A stretch of DNA of 56,612 nt, taken from assembly GCA_902805855.1 (NCBI GenBank), contig CADCUJ010000112.1, positions 1 to 56,612 of the forward strand. The letters run 5' to 3'. A program made the translations under genes and the position numbers. This document shows positions 1-9,861 of this stretch, one piece after another. Below the pieces are notes generated by a model. It made no database searches. It was not told the origin of the DNA and was given only the letters and a program-made list of their open reading frames with translations. Position 1 is the first letter of the stretch, and every line of letters begins with the position of its first letter. This DNA is from an uncultured Nocardioidaceae bacterium (GTDB lineage: Bacteria > Actinomycetota > Actinomycetes > Propionibacteriales > Nocardioidaceae).

Positions 1-171
1 CACCTCGCGCAGCGCGAACGCTTCACGCCCGGCGTCGTCGAGGGCGTCCAACCCGTCGGCACGGATCAGCGCCCCGCTGCGTGTCGCCCCGCCGTCGCGA
101 GCGGGCAGGCCGCCGAGGTCACGCACGTTACGGCAACCACTCCAGATGAGCTGTTCGGCGACGTAGTCCAC
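1..171 (-). CDS. Tyrosine-protein phosphatase family protein (N-terminal part, cut by window edge)
   Basis: An open frame reads leftward off the start of the window. Its product contains NVRDLGGLPARDGG followed by TRSGALIRADGLDALDDAG, the characteristic N-terminal block of bacterial tyrosine/serine phosphatases of the Y_phosphatase3 family (PF13350). In that family the catalytic HCxxGKDR loop lies further downstream, here outside the window. I chose GTG at 171, which gives VDYVAEQLIWSG before the conserved block; an ATG at 195 in the same frame is also possible. The gene diverges from priA with little or no space between the starts. The substrate is unknown. Family assignment is confident; the start is uncertain. 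Confidence 0.75.
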   Translation of the reverse strand, partial: MDYVAEQLIWSGCRNVRDLGGLPARDGGATRSGALIRADGLDALDDAGREAFALREV

Positions 172-226
172 ACCGCTATTGAAGCAACCGAGCATCGGGT
201 CGGCGCACGCTGGTAAGACTGGGCCG

Positions 227-2272
227 GTGAGCGAGGACGGGTACGACGACGCGCAGCCGGCGCTGATAGCGGCCGCACCGCCCGGACCCGTCCACCCGGC
301 CATCGACCGACCGGTCGCCCGGTTGCTGGTCGACGTCCCGCTGGCGCACCTGGATCGGCCGTTCGACTACCTCGTGCCGCCCAAGCATGCCGACACTGCG
401 ACGCCGGGAACGCGCGTCAAGGTGCGCTTCGCCGGGCAGGACGTCGACGGGTTCGTCCTGGACCGGCTCGAGCGCAGCGACCACGGCGGTCGGCTCGCCC
501 CGCTGCGCCGGGTGGTGAGCCCCGAGCCGGTGCTCTCGGCCGCTGTCGCGCAGCTTTCCTCCTCGGTGGCCGCCCGGTACGCAGGCACCCGCTCCGACGT
601 ACTCCGGCTTGCCGTCCCGGCGCGGCACGCAGGCGTCGAGAAGGAGGAGCGGGCGGCAACGCCGTCGCCACCTTCCCCCGTCGACGTCGTGGCGGCGACG
701 AGCGCGTGGAGCCGGTACGTCGGGGGAGCGGACTTCGTGACAGCACTCGTCGGCGGAGAGGCGCCACGAGCAGTGTGGTCGGCGTTGCCGGGAGAGCACT
801 GGCCCAGCGCCTTGGCGCACGCCGCGGCGGCGACCTACTCCGGAGGTCGGGGAGTCCTGCTCTGCCTGCCCGACGGCAAGGACGTCGCCCGGGTGGACCG
901 AGCGCTGCGCGCCCTGCTCGGTGACGAGCACCATGTGGTGCTCACCGCCGAGCTGGGTCCGGCAGCCCGCTACCGGGCCTTCCTCGCTGTGTCTCGCGGG
1001 ACGGTCCGCATCGTCGTCGGCACCCGGGCGGCGGCGTTCGCGCCGGTGCACGACCTGGGCCTGGTCGCGCTGTGGGACGACGGCGACGACCTGCACGCGG
1101 AGCTGCGGGCGCCGTACCCGCACGCCCGTGAGGTGCTCCTGCTCCGGGCGCACGAGGAGCAGTGCGGCGCGCTGGTCGGTGGTCACGCGCGCACCGTCGA
1201 GGGGCAGCAGCTGTTGTTATCGGGCTGGGCGGGGGAGCTGGTCGCCTCGCGCGAAGCCGTGCGCGCCGCAGCTGCCCGGGTGTCCATCGCCGGTGCCACC
1301 GACGCGGAGCTCGCCCGGGACGCGTTCGCCCGCTCGGCCAGGCTGCCGACAGCGGCTCATGTGGCGATCCGCGAGGGGCTGGCGATCGGCCCGGTGCTCG
1401 TGCAGACACCGCGTCACGGGTATGTCACCGGCCTCGCGTGCGACCACTGCCGGAACCCGGCACGGTGTGCCCGCTGCGCCGGGCCGATGGCGCTTCCTGG
1501 CCCGCAGCAGCCACCGACGTGCCGGTGGTGCGGCGCCACCGAGCACGGATGGGCCTGCTCCGTGTGTGGCGGGCGTGGCCTGCGCGCGCCGGTCCTGGGC
1601 GAGCGTCGTACCGCCGAGGAGATCGGTCGCGCGTTCCCTTCGGTGCCGGTGCGCACGTCGGCGGCGGAGCGCGTGCTTGCGCAGGTGCCCGCGAAGTCGT
1701 CGATCGTGGTGGCCACGCCGGGCGCCGAGCCGGTCGTCGACGGCGGCTACGCGTTGGTCGTGCTGCTGGACACCTGGCTGATGCTGGCCAGGCCGGACCT
1801 GCGCACCACCGAGGAGTCGCTGCGACGGTGGCTGAACGCGGCCGCGCTCGCTCGGCCTGTCGAGCGAGGAGGCAGGGTCGTGGCCGTGGGGGACAGCAGG
1901 GAGCCCGCGCTGCAGGCGCTGGTCCGCTGGGACCCCGCAGGCTTCGCCGGCCGGGAGCTGGCCGCGCGGCAGTCCGCGCACCTCCCGCCGGCCTCCCGGC
2001 TCGCCACGCTCAGCGGCGAACCGGGCGCCGTGTCGGCGTTCGTCGACGCGCTGGAACTCCCGTCGAACGCGGAGCTGCTCGGCCCGGTGCACGTCGAACC
2101 CGGGCCAGGGCGGCCCGCGGCGTCGCAGCAGCCGCAGGTGCGCGCGGTCGTCCGGGTGCCCCGGGCGTCGGGCTCGCAGCTGTCCCGGGCGCTGGTGGTG
2201 ACCCAGGGCGCTCGGGACGCGAAGAAGCTGCCTCGGGTGCGGGTGCAGGTCGACCCGGTCGCTCTCGGCTGA
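227..2272 (+). CDS. priA: PriA-like primosomal protein N' (degenerate actinobacterial type)
   Basis: This 681-residue protein matches the actinobacterial PriA family, which acts at stalled replication forks to restart DNA synthesis. The N-terminal DNA-binding domain is visible (ARLLVDVPLAHLDRPFDYLVP). The paired zinc-binding cysteines typical of PriA lie at roughly residues 404-450 (CDHC, CARC, CRWC, CSVC). The Walker A helicase motif expected around residue 220 is not recognisable, as is usual in actinobacteria, so helicase activity is doubtful. The start is taken at GTG 227; TTG 179 is possible but would overlap the divergent phosphatase gene. The neighbours def and fmt are the normal partners. 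Confidence 0.88.
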   Translation: MSEDGYDDAQPALIAAAPPGPVHPAIDRPVARLLVDVPLAHLDRPFDYLVPPKHADTATPGTRVKVRFAGQDVDGFVLDRLERSDHGGRLAPLRRVVSPEPVLSAAVAQLSSSVAARYAGTRSDVLRLAVPARHAGVEKEERAATPSPPSPVDVVAATSAWSRYVGGADFVTALVGGEAPRAVWSALPGEHWPSALAHAAAATYSGGRGVLLCLPDGKDVARVDRALRALLGDEHHVVLTAELGPAARYRAFLAVSRGTVRIVVGTRAAAFAPVHDLGLVALWDDGDDLHAELRAPYPHAREVLLLRAHEEQCGALVGGHARTVEGQQLLLSGWAGELVASREAVRAAAARVSIAGATDAELARDAFARSARLPTAAHVAIREGLAIGPVLVQTPRHGYVTGLACDHCRNPARCARCAGPMALPGPQQPPTCRWCGATEHGWACSVCGGRGLRAPVLGERRTAEEIGRAFPSVPVRTSAAERVLAQVPAKSSIVVATPGAEPVVDGGYALVVLLDTWLMLARPDLRTTEESLRRWLNAAALARPVERGGRVVAVGDSREPALQALVRWDPAGFAGRELAARQSAHLPPASRLATLSGEPGAVSAFVDALELPSNAELLGPVHVEPGPGRPAASQQPQVRAVVRVPRASGSQLSRALVVTQGARDAKKLPRVRVQVDPVALG

Positions 2273-2340
2273 TCTGACGGGCACGACCTCCGTAGACTGA
2301 TCTGCTGCATCCCGCCGTCGACAGCACCCGAGGAGCTGCC

Positions 2341-2886
2341 TTGGCCATCGCACCCATCCGCCTGTTCGGCGACCCGGTGCTGCGCACCCCCGCCAGCCCG
2401 GTCGTCGACTTCGACAAGGAGCTGCGCCGGCTCGTCGAGGACCTGACCGACACCATGCGCGACGCCCCCGGCTCCGGGCTGGCGGCGCCCCAGATCGGCG
2501 TCGGGCTGCGGGTCTTCACCTGGGACGTCGACGACGAGCTCGGCCACCTGGTCAACCCGAGGCTCGACCTGTCCGAGGAGCAGCAGGAAGGCCCCGAGGG
2601 GTGTCTGTCGATCCCCGAGCTGAGCTTCGACTGCCGACGCGCGATGTCGGTGGTGGCGACGGGGTTCAACATGTACGGCGACCCGGTGCGGGTCGAGGGA
2701 TCAGAGCTGCTTGCCCGCGCGATCCAGCACGAGACCGACCACCTCGACGGCATCTTGTTCGTCGACCGGCTCGACCGGGAGACCCGCAGGCAGGCGATGA
2801 AGGCGATCCGTGAGGCGGAGTGGTTCGGGAACCCACGTCCCACGATCAAGGTCTCCCCGCACGCGACGAACGGCCTCGGCCTCTGA
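2341..2886 (+). CDS. def: Peptide deformylase
   Basis: The 181-residue protein removes the formyl group from the N-terminal methionine of new proteins. All three metal-site motifs are present: GSGLAAPQ (residues 44-51), EGCLS with metal ligand Cys88, and QHETDHLDG with His130, Glu131 and His134. The TTG start at 2341 follows a good ribosome binding site, GAGGAG, five bases upstream. The stop overlaps the ATG of fmt by one base (TGATG), so the deformylase and the enzyme that adds the formyl group are translationally coupled. Confidence 0.97.
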   Translation: MAIAPIRLFGDPVLRTPASPVVDFDKELRRLVEDLTDTMRDAPGSGLAAPQIGVGLRVFTWDVDDELGHLVNPRLDLSEEQQEGPEGCLSIPELSFDCRRAMSVVATGFNMYGDPVRVEGSELLARAIQHETDHLDGILFVDRLDRETRRQAMKAIREAEWFGNPRPTIKVSPHATNGLGL

Positions 2887-3851
2887 TGCGGGTGGTGTTC
2901 GCCGGGACGCCGGAGGCTGCGCTTCCCGCCCTGGATGCCGTCGCCGCGAGCTCTCACCGGCTGGTGGGGGTGGTGACCCGACCGGACGCTCCGGCGGGCC
3001 GGGGCCGACGGCTGGTCCCCTCGCCGGTGGCCGTGCGCGCCGAGGAGCTCGGGGTCCGGGTGCTCAAGCCGGGCCACCCCCGCGAGCCCGACTTCCAGAG
3101 TGAGCTGAGGTCGCTCTCTCCGGACTGCTGCCCGGTCGTGGCCTACGGGGCGTTGCTTCCGCGCGATGCGCTCGACATCCCGGCTCACGGGTGGGTCAAC
3201 CTGCACTTCTCGCTGCTGCCGGCGTGGCGTGGGGCCGCGCCGGTGCAGCACACGCTGCTGGCCGGTGACGAGGTGACCGGGGCGACGACGTTCCGCATCG
3301 TCGAGGACCTCGACGCCGGCCCGACCTTCGGCGTGGTCACCGAGACGGTGCGGCCCGCTGACACCGCGGGGGAGCTCCTCGAGCGGTTGTCGGTCAGTGG
3401 CGCGGGTCTGCTGGTGGCGACGCTCGACGGGATCGAGGAAGGCTCGCTCGAGGCGCGTGAGCAACCGGCCGACGGAGTCAGCTTCGCCCCGAAGATTCGC
3501 GTGGAGCACGCCGAGGTCGACTGGTCCGCGCCGGCCACGGTCGTGGACCGGCGTGTCCGGGCCTTCACGCCGATACCCGGCGCCTGGTCGACGTACTCCG
3601 GTGAGCGGATCAAGGTCGGGCCGGTCAGCATCACCGACCGCGAGACGCTGGCGCCGGGAGCGCTCGAGGTCACCAAGAACGCCGTGTACGTCGGCACCGC
3701 CACCGCGCCGGTGATGCTGGGTGCGGTGAAGGCCTTCGGCAAGCAGCAGATGGCCGCTGCGGACTGGGCTCGTGGGATCCGGCTGGAGCCGGGTGCCTCG
3801 CTGGGGGCGCGCGGTGGCCCGGTCGGCGCTGATAGCCCGGTCGATGGCTGA
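2886..3851 (+). CDS. fmt: Methionyl-tRNA formyltransferase
   Basis: The 321-residue enzyme transfers formyl from 10-formyltetrahydrofolate to initiator Met-tRNA. The catalytic region is intact: [17 protein letters not shown] from residue 105, with Asn105 and His107 of the active site, and Asp143 in [10 protein letters not shown]. The C-terminal tRNA-binding domain is visible from about residue 205 ([23 protein letters not shown]). The start overlaps the def stop by one base and the end overlaps rsmB by eight bases, so def-fmt-rsmB form one operon. Confidence 0.97.
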   Translation: MRVVFAGTPEAALPALDAVAASSHRLVGVVTRPDAPAGRGRRLVPSPVAVRAEELGVRVLKPGHPREPDFQSELRSLSPDCCPVVAYGALLPRDALDIPAHGWVNLHFSLLPAWRGAAPVQHTLLAGDEVTGATTFRIVEDLDAGPTFGVVTETVRPADTAGELLERLSVSGAGLLVATLDGIEEGSLEAREQPADGVSFAPKIRVEHAEVDWSAPATVVDRRVRAFTPIPGAWSTYSGERIKVGPVSITDRETLAPGALEVTKNAVYVGTATAPVMLGAVKAFGKQQMAAADWARGIRLEPGASLGARGGPVGADSPVDG

Positions 3852-5214
3852 GCCGGACCCCGCCCGGCTGGCCGCTTTCGAGGTGCTCACCGCAGTCCGG
3901 GAGCAGGACGCGTACACGAACCTGGCGCTACCTGGAGCGCTGCAGCGGCGTGGTGTGTCCGGGCGGGACGCGGCGTTCGCCACCGAGCTCGTCTCGGGCA
4001 CGATCCGGCGGCAGGGAAGCTACGACGCGGTCCTGGCCGCTGGGGTGGACCGGTCGCTGACCGATGTCGACCCGGCGGTGCTCGACGCGCTGCGGCTGGG
4101 GGCGCACCAGATCCTGGCGATGCGGGTGCCCGCCCATGCGGCGGTGGGCACGACCGTCGACCTGGTCCGGTCCGCGGTCGGTCACCGGCCGGCCGGCTTC
4201 GTGAACGCCGTGCTGCGGCGGGTCACTGCGCATGACCTGCCCGCATGGCTGCGAACAGTGGCTCCCGACCCGTCGTCGGACCCGGTCGGCTACGTCTCGG
4301 TGGTGCACTCCCACCCGCGATGGGTGGTCACCGAGCTGGCGGCCGCTCTGGACGTGCCGGTCGAGGACCCGGAGGTCGAGGAGCTGCTCGCGGCCCACAA
4401 CGCAGCCCCGCGGGTGACCCTGGCGGCCCGACCGGGCCTCAGCGCCGTCGAGGAGCTGGTCGCCGCCGGCGGTGTGCAGTCCTCGACGTCGCCCTTCGCG
4501 GTGACGCTGTCTCGCGGAGACCCGGGCTCGGTCCCGGCCGTCGCCGAGGGCCGGGCGGGCGTGCAGGACGAGGGCTCGCAGCTGGTCGCACTGGCGGCGG
4601 CCGGCGCTGCGGTCGCGGGCAGTGACGAACGCTGGCTGGACATGTGCGCGGGGCCAGGTGGCAAGTCGGCGCTGCTCGCCGCCCTGGCCGCGTCGCGCGG
4701 AGCCCGGCTGCTCGCCTCTGACGCGTTGCCGCACCGGGCTCGCCTGGTGGCATCCGCCGTGCGCCGAGCCCGCTCCGGGCTGCTCGGCGTGATCACCGCG
4801 GACGGCCGGAGGCCGGCGTGGCGCCCGGCCACCTTCGACCGGGTGCTGGTGGACGCTCCGTGCTCCGGGCTCGGGGCGCTGCGCCGCAGGCCCGAGGCGC
4901 GGTGGCGCCGCAAGCGGGCCGACCTCGATGACCTGGTGCCCCTGCAGAAGGCGCTCCTGGCGTCGGCGATCGAGTCGGTGCGGGTCGGCGGCGTGGTGGC
5001 CTACGCGACGTGCTCGCCGGTCCTCGCCGAGACTGCCGAGGTGGTCGCGCCCGCGCTCGAGGGGCGGGCGGACGTCGTTCTCGAGGATGCTGCGCCGTTG
5101 TTCGACGGGTTGGCGACGCCATACGAGGGGCCGCTGCCGGGGACCGTCCAGCTCTGGCCGCACCGGCACGGTACGGACGCGATGTTCCTGGCGCTGCTGC
5201 GCCGGGTCGGCTAG
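3844..5214 (+). CDS. rsmB: 16S rRNA (cytosine-C5)-methyltransferase RsmB
   Basis: This 456-residue protein has an N-terminal NusB-like RNA-binding domain ([21 protein letters not shown], about residues 8-140) and a C-terminal methyltransferase domain. The SAM-binding loop [10 protein letters not shown] is at residues 266-275. The two cysteines of the m5C mechanism are Cys340 in DAPCSGLG and Cys390 in ATCSP. The family methylates C967 of 16S rRNA (E. coli numbering). ATG 3844 was chosen because it begins the NusB domain directly; a longer frame upstream has no family match. The last four bases CTAG also hold the stop of the convergent esterase gene. Confidence 0.95.
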   Translation: MAEPDPARLAAFEVLTAVREQDAYTNLALPGALQRRGVSGRDAAFATELVSGTIRRQGSYDAVLAAGVDRSLTDVDPAVLDALRLGAHQILAMRVPAHAAVGTTVDLVRSAVGHRPAGFVNAVLRRVTAHDLPAWLRTVAPDPSSDPVGYVSVVHSHPRWVVTELAAALDVPVEDPEVEELLAAHNAAPRVTLAARPGLSAVEELVAAGGVQSSTSPFAVTLSRGDPGSVPAVAEGRAGVQDEGSQLVALAAAGAAVAGSDERWLDMCAGPGGKSALLAALAASRGARLLASDALPHRARLVASAVRRARSGLLGVITADGRRPAWRPATFDRVLVDAPCSGLGALRRRPEARWRRKRADLDDLVPLQKALLASAIESVRVGGVVAYATCSPVLAETAEVVAPALEGRADVVLEDAAPLFDGLATPYEGPLPGTVQLWPHRHGTDAMFLALLRRVG

Positions 5215-6230
5215 CCCTGGTCAGCAGCGCTGAGGCGATGCGCCAGCCAGGCAAGTGCGAGTGGGTAGCGGTACTCGATGGCACCATGGCCGGCCTCGAA
5301 CAGCTCGAAGTGCACCCGCTCGTCCGGCACGCCGAGCCGCTGCAAGCCGTCGCGGAACGCGGTGGCGCCGATGTCGAGGTACCACTCGTCGCGCGTGCCT
5401 GCGTCGATCCACGCGGCGGTCAGGTTGCGCAGCGCGTCGGCGTACTCTGCCCGTTCGAGCATGCGGACCGGATCCCAGTCGAGCCATCGCTGCCACACCG
5501 GTTCCACCAGTCGGCCGGTGTGTGGGTCGAACGGCAGCCGCACGGTCCCGTCGTCGTCGGCGGAGAAGCACGCGGCGACACCGAGCTGCATGAGGAGCTT
5601 CTGGTCCGCCTCCTTGGTGAACGCGACGCGCGAACCGAAGTCCTCCCACCAGCGCCAGATGTCGCCGTCGTACTCGCGTAGCGCACGGACGGCGTCGGCG
5701 AACTCGGGGACGTAGCAGTACTCGTACAACGCATCGCCGGCGTGGGTCGCCAGGGCTCCGAAGAGGTCGGGCCTGAGCATCGGCGTGATCATCGCCCCGA
5801 AGCCGCCGCTGGACTTGCCCGTGATCGCGCGGTGCTGCGGGTCGGGGAGGGTGGCGTAGTGGTCGTCGACGAAGGGCACGACCTCGTCACAGAGGTACGA
5901 GTGGTAACGACCGGTCCCGGGCGAGTCGACGAACTGGCTGCCGCCGTACGACGTCCAGGCATCGACGTAGACCACGAGGACATCTGGCACGTCGGGGTCG
6001 GCGAGCACGCCGTCGAACAGCTCGGGCGCTGGCTGGCGGTAGGCGGATCGGTTGCGCCACATCGTCAGGTGGCCGGTGAATCCCTGGATGGCGTAGACGA
6101 CGGGGTACCGACGGCTCGGGTCGTAGCTCGGCGGGAGGTGGACCCACAAGGGGCGCTCGTGCGGATCGCCGAGTGGGTTGTCGCGCAGCAGAGCGCTGGC
6201 AAGTACGTGTTCTTCGATCCGTCCCGACAT
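5211..6230 (-). CDS. Alpha/beta-hydrolase esterase (PF00756-like)
   Basis: The 339-residue product looks like a cytoplasmic esterase of the esterase-D/antigen-85 fold. It has a strand-loop LWVHLPPSYDPSRRYPVVYAIQGFTG, a nucleophile elbow GKSSG with Ser140 as the likely catalytic serine, and a C-terminal catalytic-type histidine in EAGHGAIEYRYP. Family members such as enterochelin esterases and S-formylglutathione hydrolases share these elements, so the substrate cannot be named. ATG 6230 follows AGGTGAG, a good ribosome binding site; an ATG at 6251 has none. No signal peptide is visible with this start. It ends in a CTAG shared with rsmB. Confidence 0.8.
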   Translation of the reverse strand: MSGRIEEHVLASALLRDNPLGDPHERPLWVHLPPSYDPSRRYPVVYAIQGFTGHLTMWRNRSAYRQPAPELFDGVLADPDVPDVLVVYVDAWTSYGGSQFVDSPGTGRYHSYLCDEVVPFVDDHYATLPDPQHRAITGKSSGGFGAMITPMLRPDLFGALATHAGDALYEYCYVPEFADAVRALREYDGDIWRWWEDFGSRVAFTKEADQKLLMQLGVAACFSADDDGTVRLPFDPHTGRLVEPVWQRWLDWDPVRMLERAEYADALRNLTAAWIDAGTRDEWYLDIGATAFRDGLQRLGVPDERVHFELFEAGHGAIEYRYPLALAWLAHRLSAADQG

Positions 6231-6312
6231 CTCACCTGACCACGGCAGCATGCGGGGGAGCCTAGCCGACAGCGCGGCCCGAAGTGTCGGCGGTCGCACA
6301 TAAAGTGAACGT

Positions 6313-7737
6313 ATGTTCGACACCACGGCGATCACTGATCTGGACGGAGAGGGTGTGCTGGTCTTCGTCGCCGAACAGGCTCGAGCGCGGCTCGAAACCG
6401 AGGTGTCGATCTATCTCGCGGTGGCGCACTTCGCGGACGTGAACAACGGTGACGCGGTGGACTCCCGTGGCCAGGTCCTGCCGGGGATGGAGCAGGCCAA
6501 GCGACTCGGCGGCCCCGGGACTCCGCGGGTGCGGGAGTTCGCGGCGGCCCGTCTGGCGGTCCAGCTCGGTGTCTCCTCGACCGCGGCGAGGTACCTGATG
6601 GCCGATGTGCTCGACCTCCGCCACCGGCTGCCGATCCTGTGGGGCCGAATGGCGGCCGGCGAGGTCGCGACCTGGCTGGCGAGCAAGGTGGCCAAGGCGA
6701 CCCGGCACCTGAGCGTAGAGGCAGCCGGCTTCGTCGATGCGGCGCTCGCGCCGGTGGCCGATGGACGCTTGCCGTTCTCCCGCTTCCAGACGGTGCTGGA
6801 GGCGAAGGTCATCGAGGCCGACTTGCAGGCCGCGGCCAAGGCGGAAGCGGAGGCGGCGCGGTCCCGGTTCGCGCGCGTCGGTCGCAGCAACGAGCACGGT
6901 GTCCGTTCCATGTACATCCGCGCGCTCGGTCGTGACATCACCTGGTTCGACGCCGCGGTCGCCCGGGTCGCCGACGCGCTTCAGCACTTCGGCGACAACG
7001 GGACAGAAGACGTACGTCGCTCACGCGCGGTGGGAGTGTTGGCCAACCCGCTCGAGGCGATGCAGCTGCTGCAGGACCACGCCGATGCCCATCCACCATG
7101 CGAGGAAGAGTTGGACGAGCTGGACGCGGTGGGCGAGGGTGAGCCGCCTGAGGCTGAGGTTCCGACAGCATTCGCGCAGCCCCCGCGGTTCGATCCGTCG
7201 GTGTTCCGCCCGAAGGCCGTGCTGTACCTGCACATCGCGGCCGACACGGTGACCCGGAACGAGGACGGCGTGGTGCGGTGGGAGGGAGAGGGACCGGTCA
7301 CGGCCCAGCACCTCAGGGACTTCCTCGGACCGCGCTGCCGGTTCTCCGTCAGGCCCGTCCTCGATCTGGCGAACTTGGCTCCGGTCGACGGCTATGAGAC
7401 ACCTGGTCGGCTGCGGGAAGGTGTCCACCTCGTGTCACCGGCAGACGTCTTCCCCTTCGGCACGAACACCAGCCGCGGCAAGGACGTCGACCACACCGAT
7501 CCGTACACCGGCACCGGCCAGCCCGGTCAGACCCGGATCGGCAATCTTGCGCCGATGAGTCGATTCCACCATCGCGTCAAGACCTTCGGTCACTGGCAGG
7601 CTCGACAACCGTTCCCGGGGATCATGCTCTGGCAGTCCCCGGGTGGCGAGTACTTCCTCGTCGACAACACCGGGACCAGACGAGTCCGGGGTCCAGCAGT
7701 CGACGCCATCCCGGCTACCGCGCCGACCGCCTGCTAG
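6313..7737 (+). CDS. DUF222/HNH endonuclease domain protein (13E12 repeat family)
   Basis: This 474-residue protein belongs to the actinobacterial DUF222-HNH family, which includes the mycobacterial REP13E12 proteins. The N-terminal DUF222 part spans about residues 20-260 with a charged coiled stretch (AKAEAEAARSRFARVG). The C-terminal HNH nuclease is seen in DVDHTDPYTGTGQ, then GNLAPMSRFHHRVKTFGHW, giving His, Asn and His-His ligands. Such genes are often multicopy and behave as mobile or selfish elements, though no terminal repeats are visible here. A TAAAGT hexamer ends seven bases before the ATG, suggesting a very short leader. It lies in the region that interrupts the usual rsmB-rpe order. 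Confidence 0.88.
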   Translation: MFDTTAITDLDGEGVLVFVAEQARARLETEVSIYLAVAHFADVNNGDAVDSRGQVLPGMEQAKRLGGPGTPRVREFAAARLAVQLGVSSTAARYLMADVLDLRHRLPILWGRMAAGEVATWLASKVAKATRHLSVEAAGFVDAALAPVADGRLPFSRFQTVLEAKVIEADLQAAAKAEAEAARSRFARVGRSNEHGVRSMYIRALGRDITWFDAAVARVADALQHFGDNGTEDVRRSRAVGVLANPLEAMQLLQDHADAHPPCEEELDELDAVGEGEPPEAEVPTAFAQPPRFDPSVFRPKAVLYLHIAADTVTRNEDGVVRWEGEGPVTAQHLRDFLGPRCRFSVRPVLDLANLAPVDGYETPGRLREGVHLVSPADVFPFGTNTSRGKDVDHTDPYTGTGQPGQTRIGNLAPMSRFHHRVKTFGHWQARQPFPGIMLWQSPGGEYFLVDNTGTRRVRGPAVDAIPATAPTAC

Positions 7738-8126
7738 CGCCAGACACTCACGATCGCGGTGACGACGATCAGCTTCACGAGCCAGTCGCCGGCGTGGATG
7801 GCCGCGAGCTTCCAGGGCGTCCTCTCGTGGAGCATCGCCCCGGTCCACAGCACGAGGGGAAAGCCAACCCATAGCGCCACTGCGAGGAGCACCCCGTCGC
7901 CGACGCCGTCGGCACCGACCGCTGACGCCACACCCGCGAGAACCGAGGTGAGCACCAAGCACCGCAGCAGCTCTCCGGCTACCTGCCACGCCTGCGGCTG
8001 GCCGCCCTGTGCAGCCGCCTCACTGACCTTGGCCAGCTGCCCACCCAGCACTGCGTAGTATCCAGCGCCCAGGGCAAGGCACACGAAAGTGCCGACCAAC
8101 ACAGCGGCAAGGTTGATGTCAGGCAT
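7734..8126 (-). CDS. DUF1761 family membrane protein
   Basis: The 130-residue hydrophobic protein has four predicted transmembrane segments, beginning with LAAVLVGTFVCLALGAGYYAVLG. The C-terminal WKLAAIHAGDWLVKLIVV is typical of DUF1761 proteins, whose function is unknown. ATG 8126 has an excellent ribosome binding site, AGGAGG, five bases upstream. The stop shares a CTAG tetranucleotide with the stop of the convergent HNH gene. Confidence 0.8.
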   Translation of the reverse strand: MPDINLAAVLVGTFVCLALGAGYYAVLGGQLAKVSEAAAQGGQPQAWQVAGELLRCLVLTSVLAGVASAVGADGVGDGVLLAVALWVGFPLVLWTGAMLHERTPWKLAAIHAGDWLVKLIVVTAIVSVWR

Positions 8127-8208
8127 CGCAACCTCCTCAGCACTACCGACCAGTCGCCAGCCGAGGAGTCATCGAGTGAGGCCTCCGGCAACCGATAGGT
8201 TGGCGTGC

Positions 8209-9180
8209 GTGGCAGCCGACGCGAAGAAGAGCCCGGCAGTCGAGCTCGAGGTCGGCGACCGGACCGTGCGGATCACCAACCCGGACCGGGTGTACTTCCC
8301 CGCGCGAGGCGAGACGAAGCTGGATCTCGTCAACTACTACCTGGCCGTCGGTGACGGCGTCGTCAACGCGCTGCGCGAGCGACCCTGCATGATGCACCGG
8401 TTCCCCACCGGTGTCAGCGGCGAGAAGGTGCACCAGAAGCGCGTGCCATCCGGCGCGCCGCCCTGGCTGGAGACGGTGCGGGTGGAGTTCCCGCGCTACA
8501 ACCGGCACGCCTACGAGCTCTGCGTCACCGAGGTCGCCTCCGTGGTGTGGGCGGTCCAGATGTCCACGGTCGAGTTCCATCCCTGGAACTCCCGCCGGGC
8601 CGACACCGAGAAGCCCGACGAGTGGCGCATCGACCTCGACCCCGGGCCCGCGTGCGACTTCGAGACCGTCCGGCGGACGGCGCACGTGTGCCGCGAGGTG
8701 CTCGACGAGCTCGGCGCCGTCGGCTGGCCGAAGACCTCTGGTGGCAACGGCTTGCACGTCTACGTCCGGATCGAGCCACGCTGGGGCTTCAAGGACGTAC
8801 GACGGGCGGCGTTGGCGTTCGCACGGGAGGTCGAGCGCCGTACGCCTGACGACGTCACCACCGCCTGGTGGCGCAAGGACCGCGACCCGGCGATGCTGTT
8901 CGTCGACTACAACCAGAACGCACGCGACCGCACCATCGCCAGCGCGTACTCGGTCCGCGGCGTGCCCGAGGCCAAGGTCTCCACCCCGATCCGCTGGGAG
9001 GAGGTCGACGACGTCGCGCCCGCCGACTTCACGATCGCGACCGTCCCGCAGCGTTACCGGGAGCTCGGCGACCTCCATGCCGGCATCGACGAGGCGGTGT
9101 TCGCCTTCGAGCGGCTCATCGACTGGGCCGACCGCGACGAACGCGAAGGGCACGACGTCCCGGAAGAGCCCGAGCACTAG
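8209..9180 (+). CDS. Stand-alone LigD-type polymerase/primase domain protein
   Basis: The 323-residue protein matches the polymerase domain of bacterial LigD (archaeo-eukaryotic primase superfamily), used in non-homologous end joining and gap filling. Visible elements are TNPDRVYFP near the N-terminus, the metal-binding pair in [20 protein letters not shown], and [21 protein letters not shown]. No ligase or nuclease domain is fused and no Ku gene is nearby, so it is like the PolD1/PolD2 proteins of mycobacteria. GTG 8209 is chosen; TTG 8200 in the same frame is an alternative. It diverges from the DUF1761 gene and lies 11 bases before rpe. Confidence 0.88.
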   Translation: MAADAKKSPAVELEVGDRTVRITNPDRVYFPARGETKLDLVNYYLAVGDGVVNALRERPCMMHRFPTGVSGEKVHQKRVPSGAPPWLETVRVEFPRYNRHAYELCVTEVASVVWAVQMSTVEFHPWNSRRADTEKPDEWRIDLDPGPACDFETVRRTAHVCREVLDELGAVGWPKTSGGNGLHVYVRIEPRWGFKDVRRAALAFAREVERRTPDDVTTAWWRKDRDPAMLFVDYNQNARDRTIASAYSVRGVPEAKVSTPIRWEEVDDVAPADFTIATVPQRYRELGDLHAGIDEAVFAFERLIDWADRDEREGHDVPEEPEH

Positions 9181-9191
9181 GATCACCCAGC

Positions 9192-9860
9192 GTGGGCATC
9201 CAGATCTCACCGAGCCTGTTGGCATCCAACTTCGCGGACCTCGCCGGCGAGGCGGCACGTGTGCCCAACGCCGACTGGCTGCACGTCGACGTGATGGACA
9301 ACCACTTCGTCCCCAACCTGACCATCGGACAGCCTGTCGTCGAAGCCCTCGCCAAGTCGAGCAGCACACCGCTGGACTGCCACCTGATGATCGAGGACCC
9401 GGACCGATGGGCGCCGGGGTACGTGGAGGCCGGCGCCGGCTCGGTGACCTTCCACGTCGAGGCTGCTGACGCGCCCGTCCGGCTGGCCCGGGAGCTGCGC
9501 GGGCAGGGCGCCCGCGCGGGGATGGCGCTTCGACCGGCCACTCCGGTCGACCCCTACGAGGAGCTGCTTCCCGAGCTCGACATGTTGCTGGTGATGACCG
9601 TGGAGCCGGGGTTCGGCGGACAAGCCTTCCTGGAGCTGTGCCTGCCGAAGGTGCGGCGGACGCGGGAGCTGGCCGACAAGCACGGCCTGGATCTCTGGCT
9701 CCAGGTGGACGGCGGGATCTCAGCGGACACGATCGAGCAGTGTGCCGACGCCGGCGCCGACGTCTTCGTTGCTGGGTCCGCGGTGTTCAAGGCCGAGGAC
9801 CCCAGCGCCGTCATCGACTCTCTGCGGGCACAGGCGGAAGCCACACTCGAAGCGTCGTAG
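9192..9860 (+). CDS. rpe: Ribulose-phosphate 3-epimerase
   Basis: The 222-residue TIM-barrel enzyme interconverts ribulose 5-phosphate and xylulose 5-phosphate in the pentose phosphate pathway. Diagnostic sequences are [13 protein letters not shown] at the N-terminus, [19 protein letters not shown] with catalytic and metal-binding Asp and His, CHLMI, and [12 protein letters not shown]. The substrate link to riboflavin synthesis (ribulose 5-phosphate feeds RibB) suits its place before the rib operon. The GTG start at 9192 begins directly with the conserved N-terminus. Confidence 0.96.
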   Translation: MGIQISPSLLASNFADLAGEAARVPNADWLHVDVMDNHFVPNLTIGQPVVEALAKSSSTPLDCHLMIEDPDRWAPGYVEAGAGSVTFHVEAADAPVRLARELRGQGARAGMALRPATPVDPYEELLPELDMLLVMTVEPGFGGQAFLELCLPKVRRTRELADKHGLDLWLQVDGGISADTIEQCADAGADVFVAGSAVFKAEDPSAVIDSLRAQAEATLEAS

Positions 9861-9861
9861 C

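Noticed and set aside
2010-4001. Long minus-strand frame opposite def and fmt
   Set aside because: No domain or low-complexity-free core can be seen, and def and fmt are unmistakable on the other strand.
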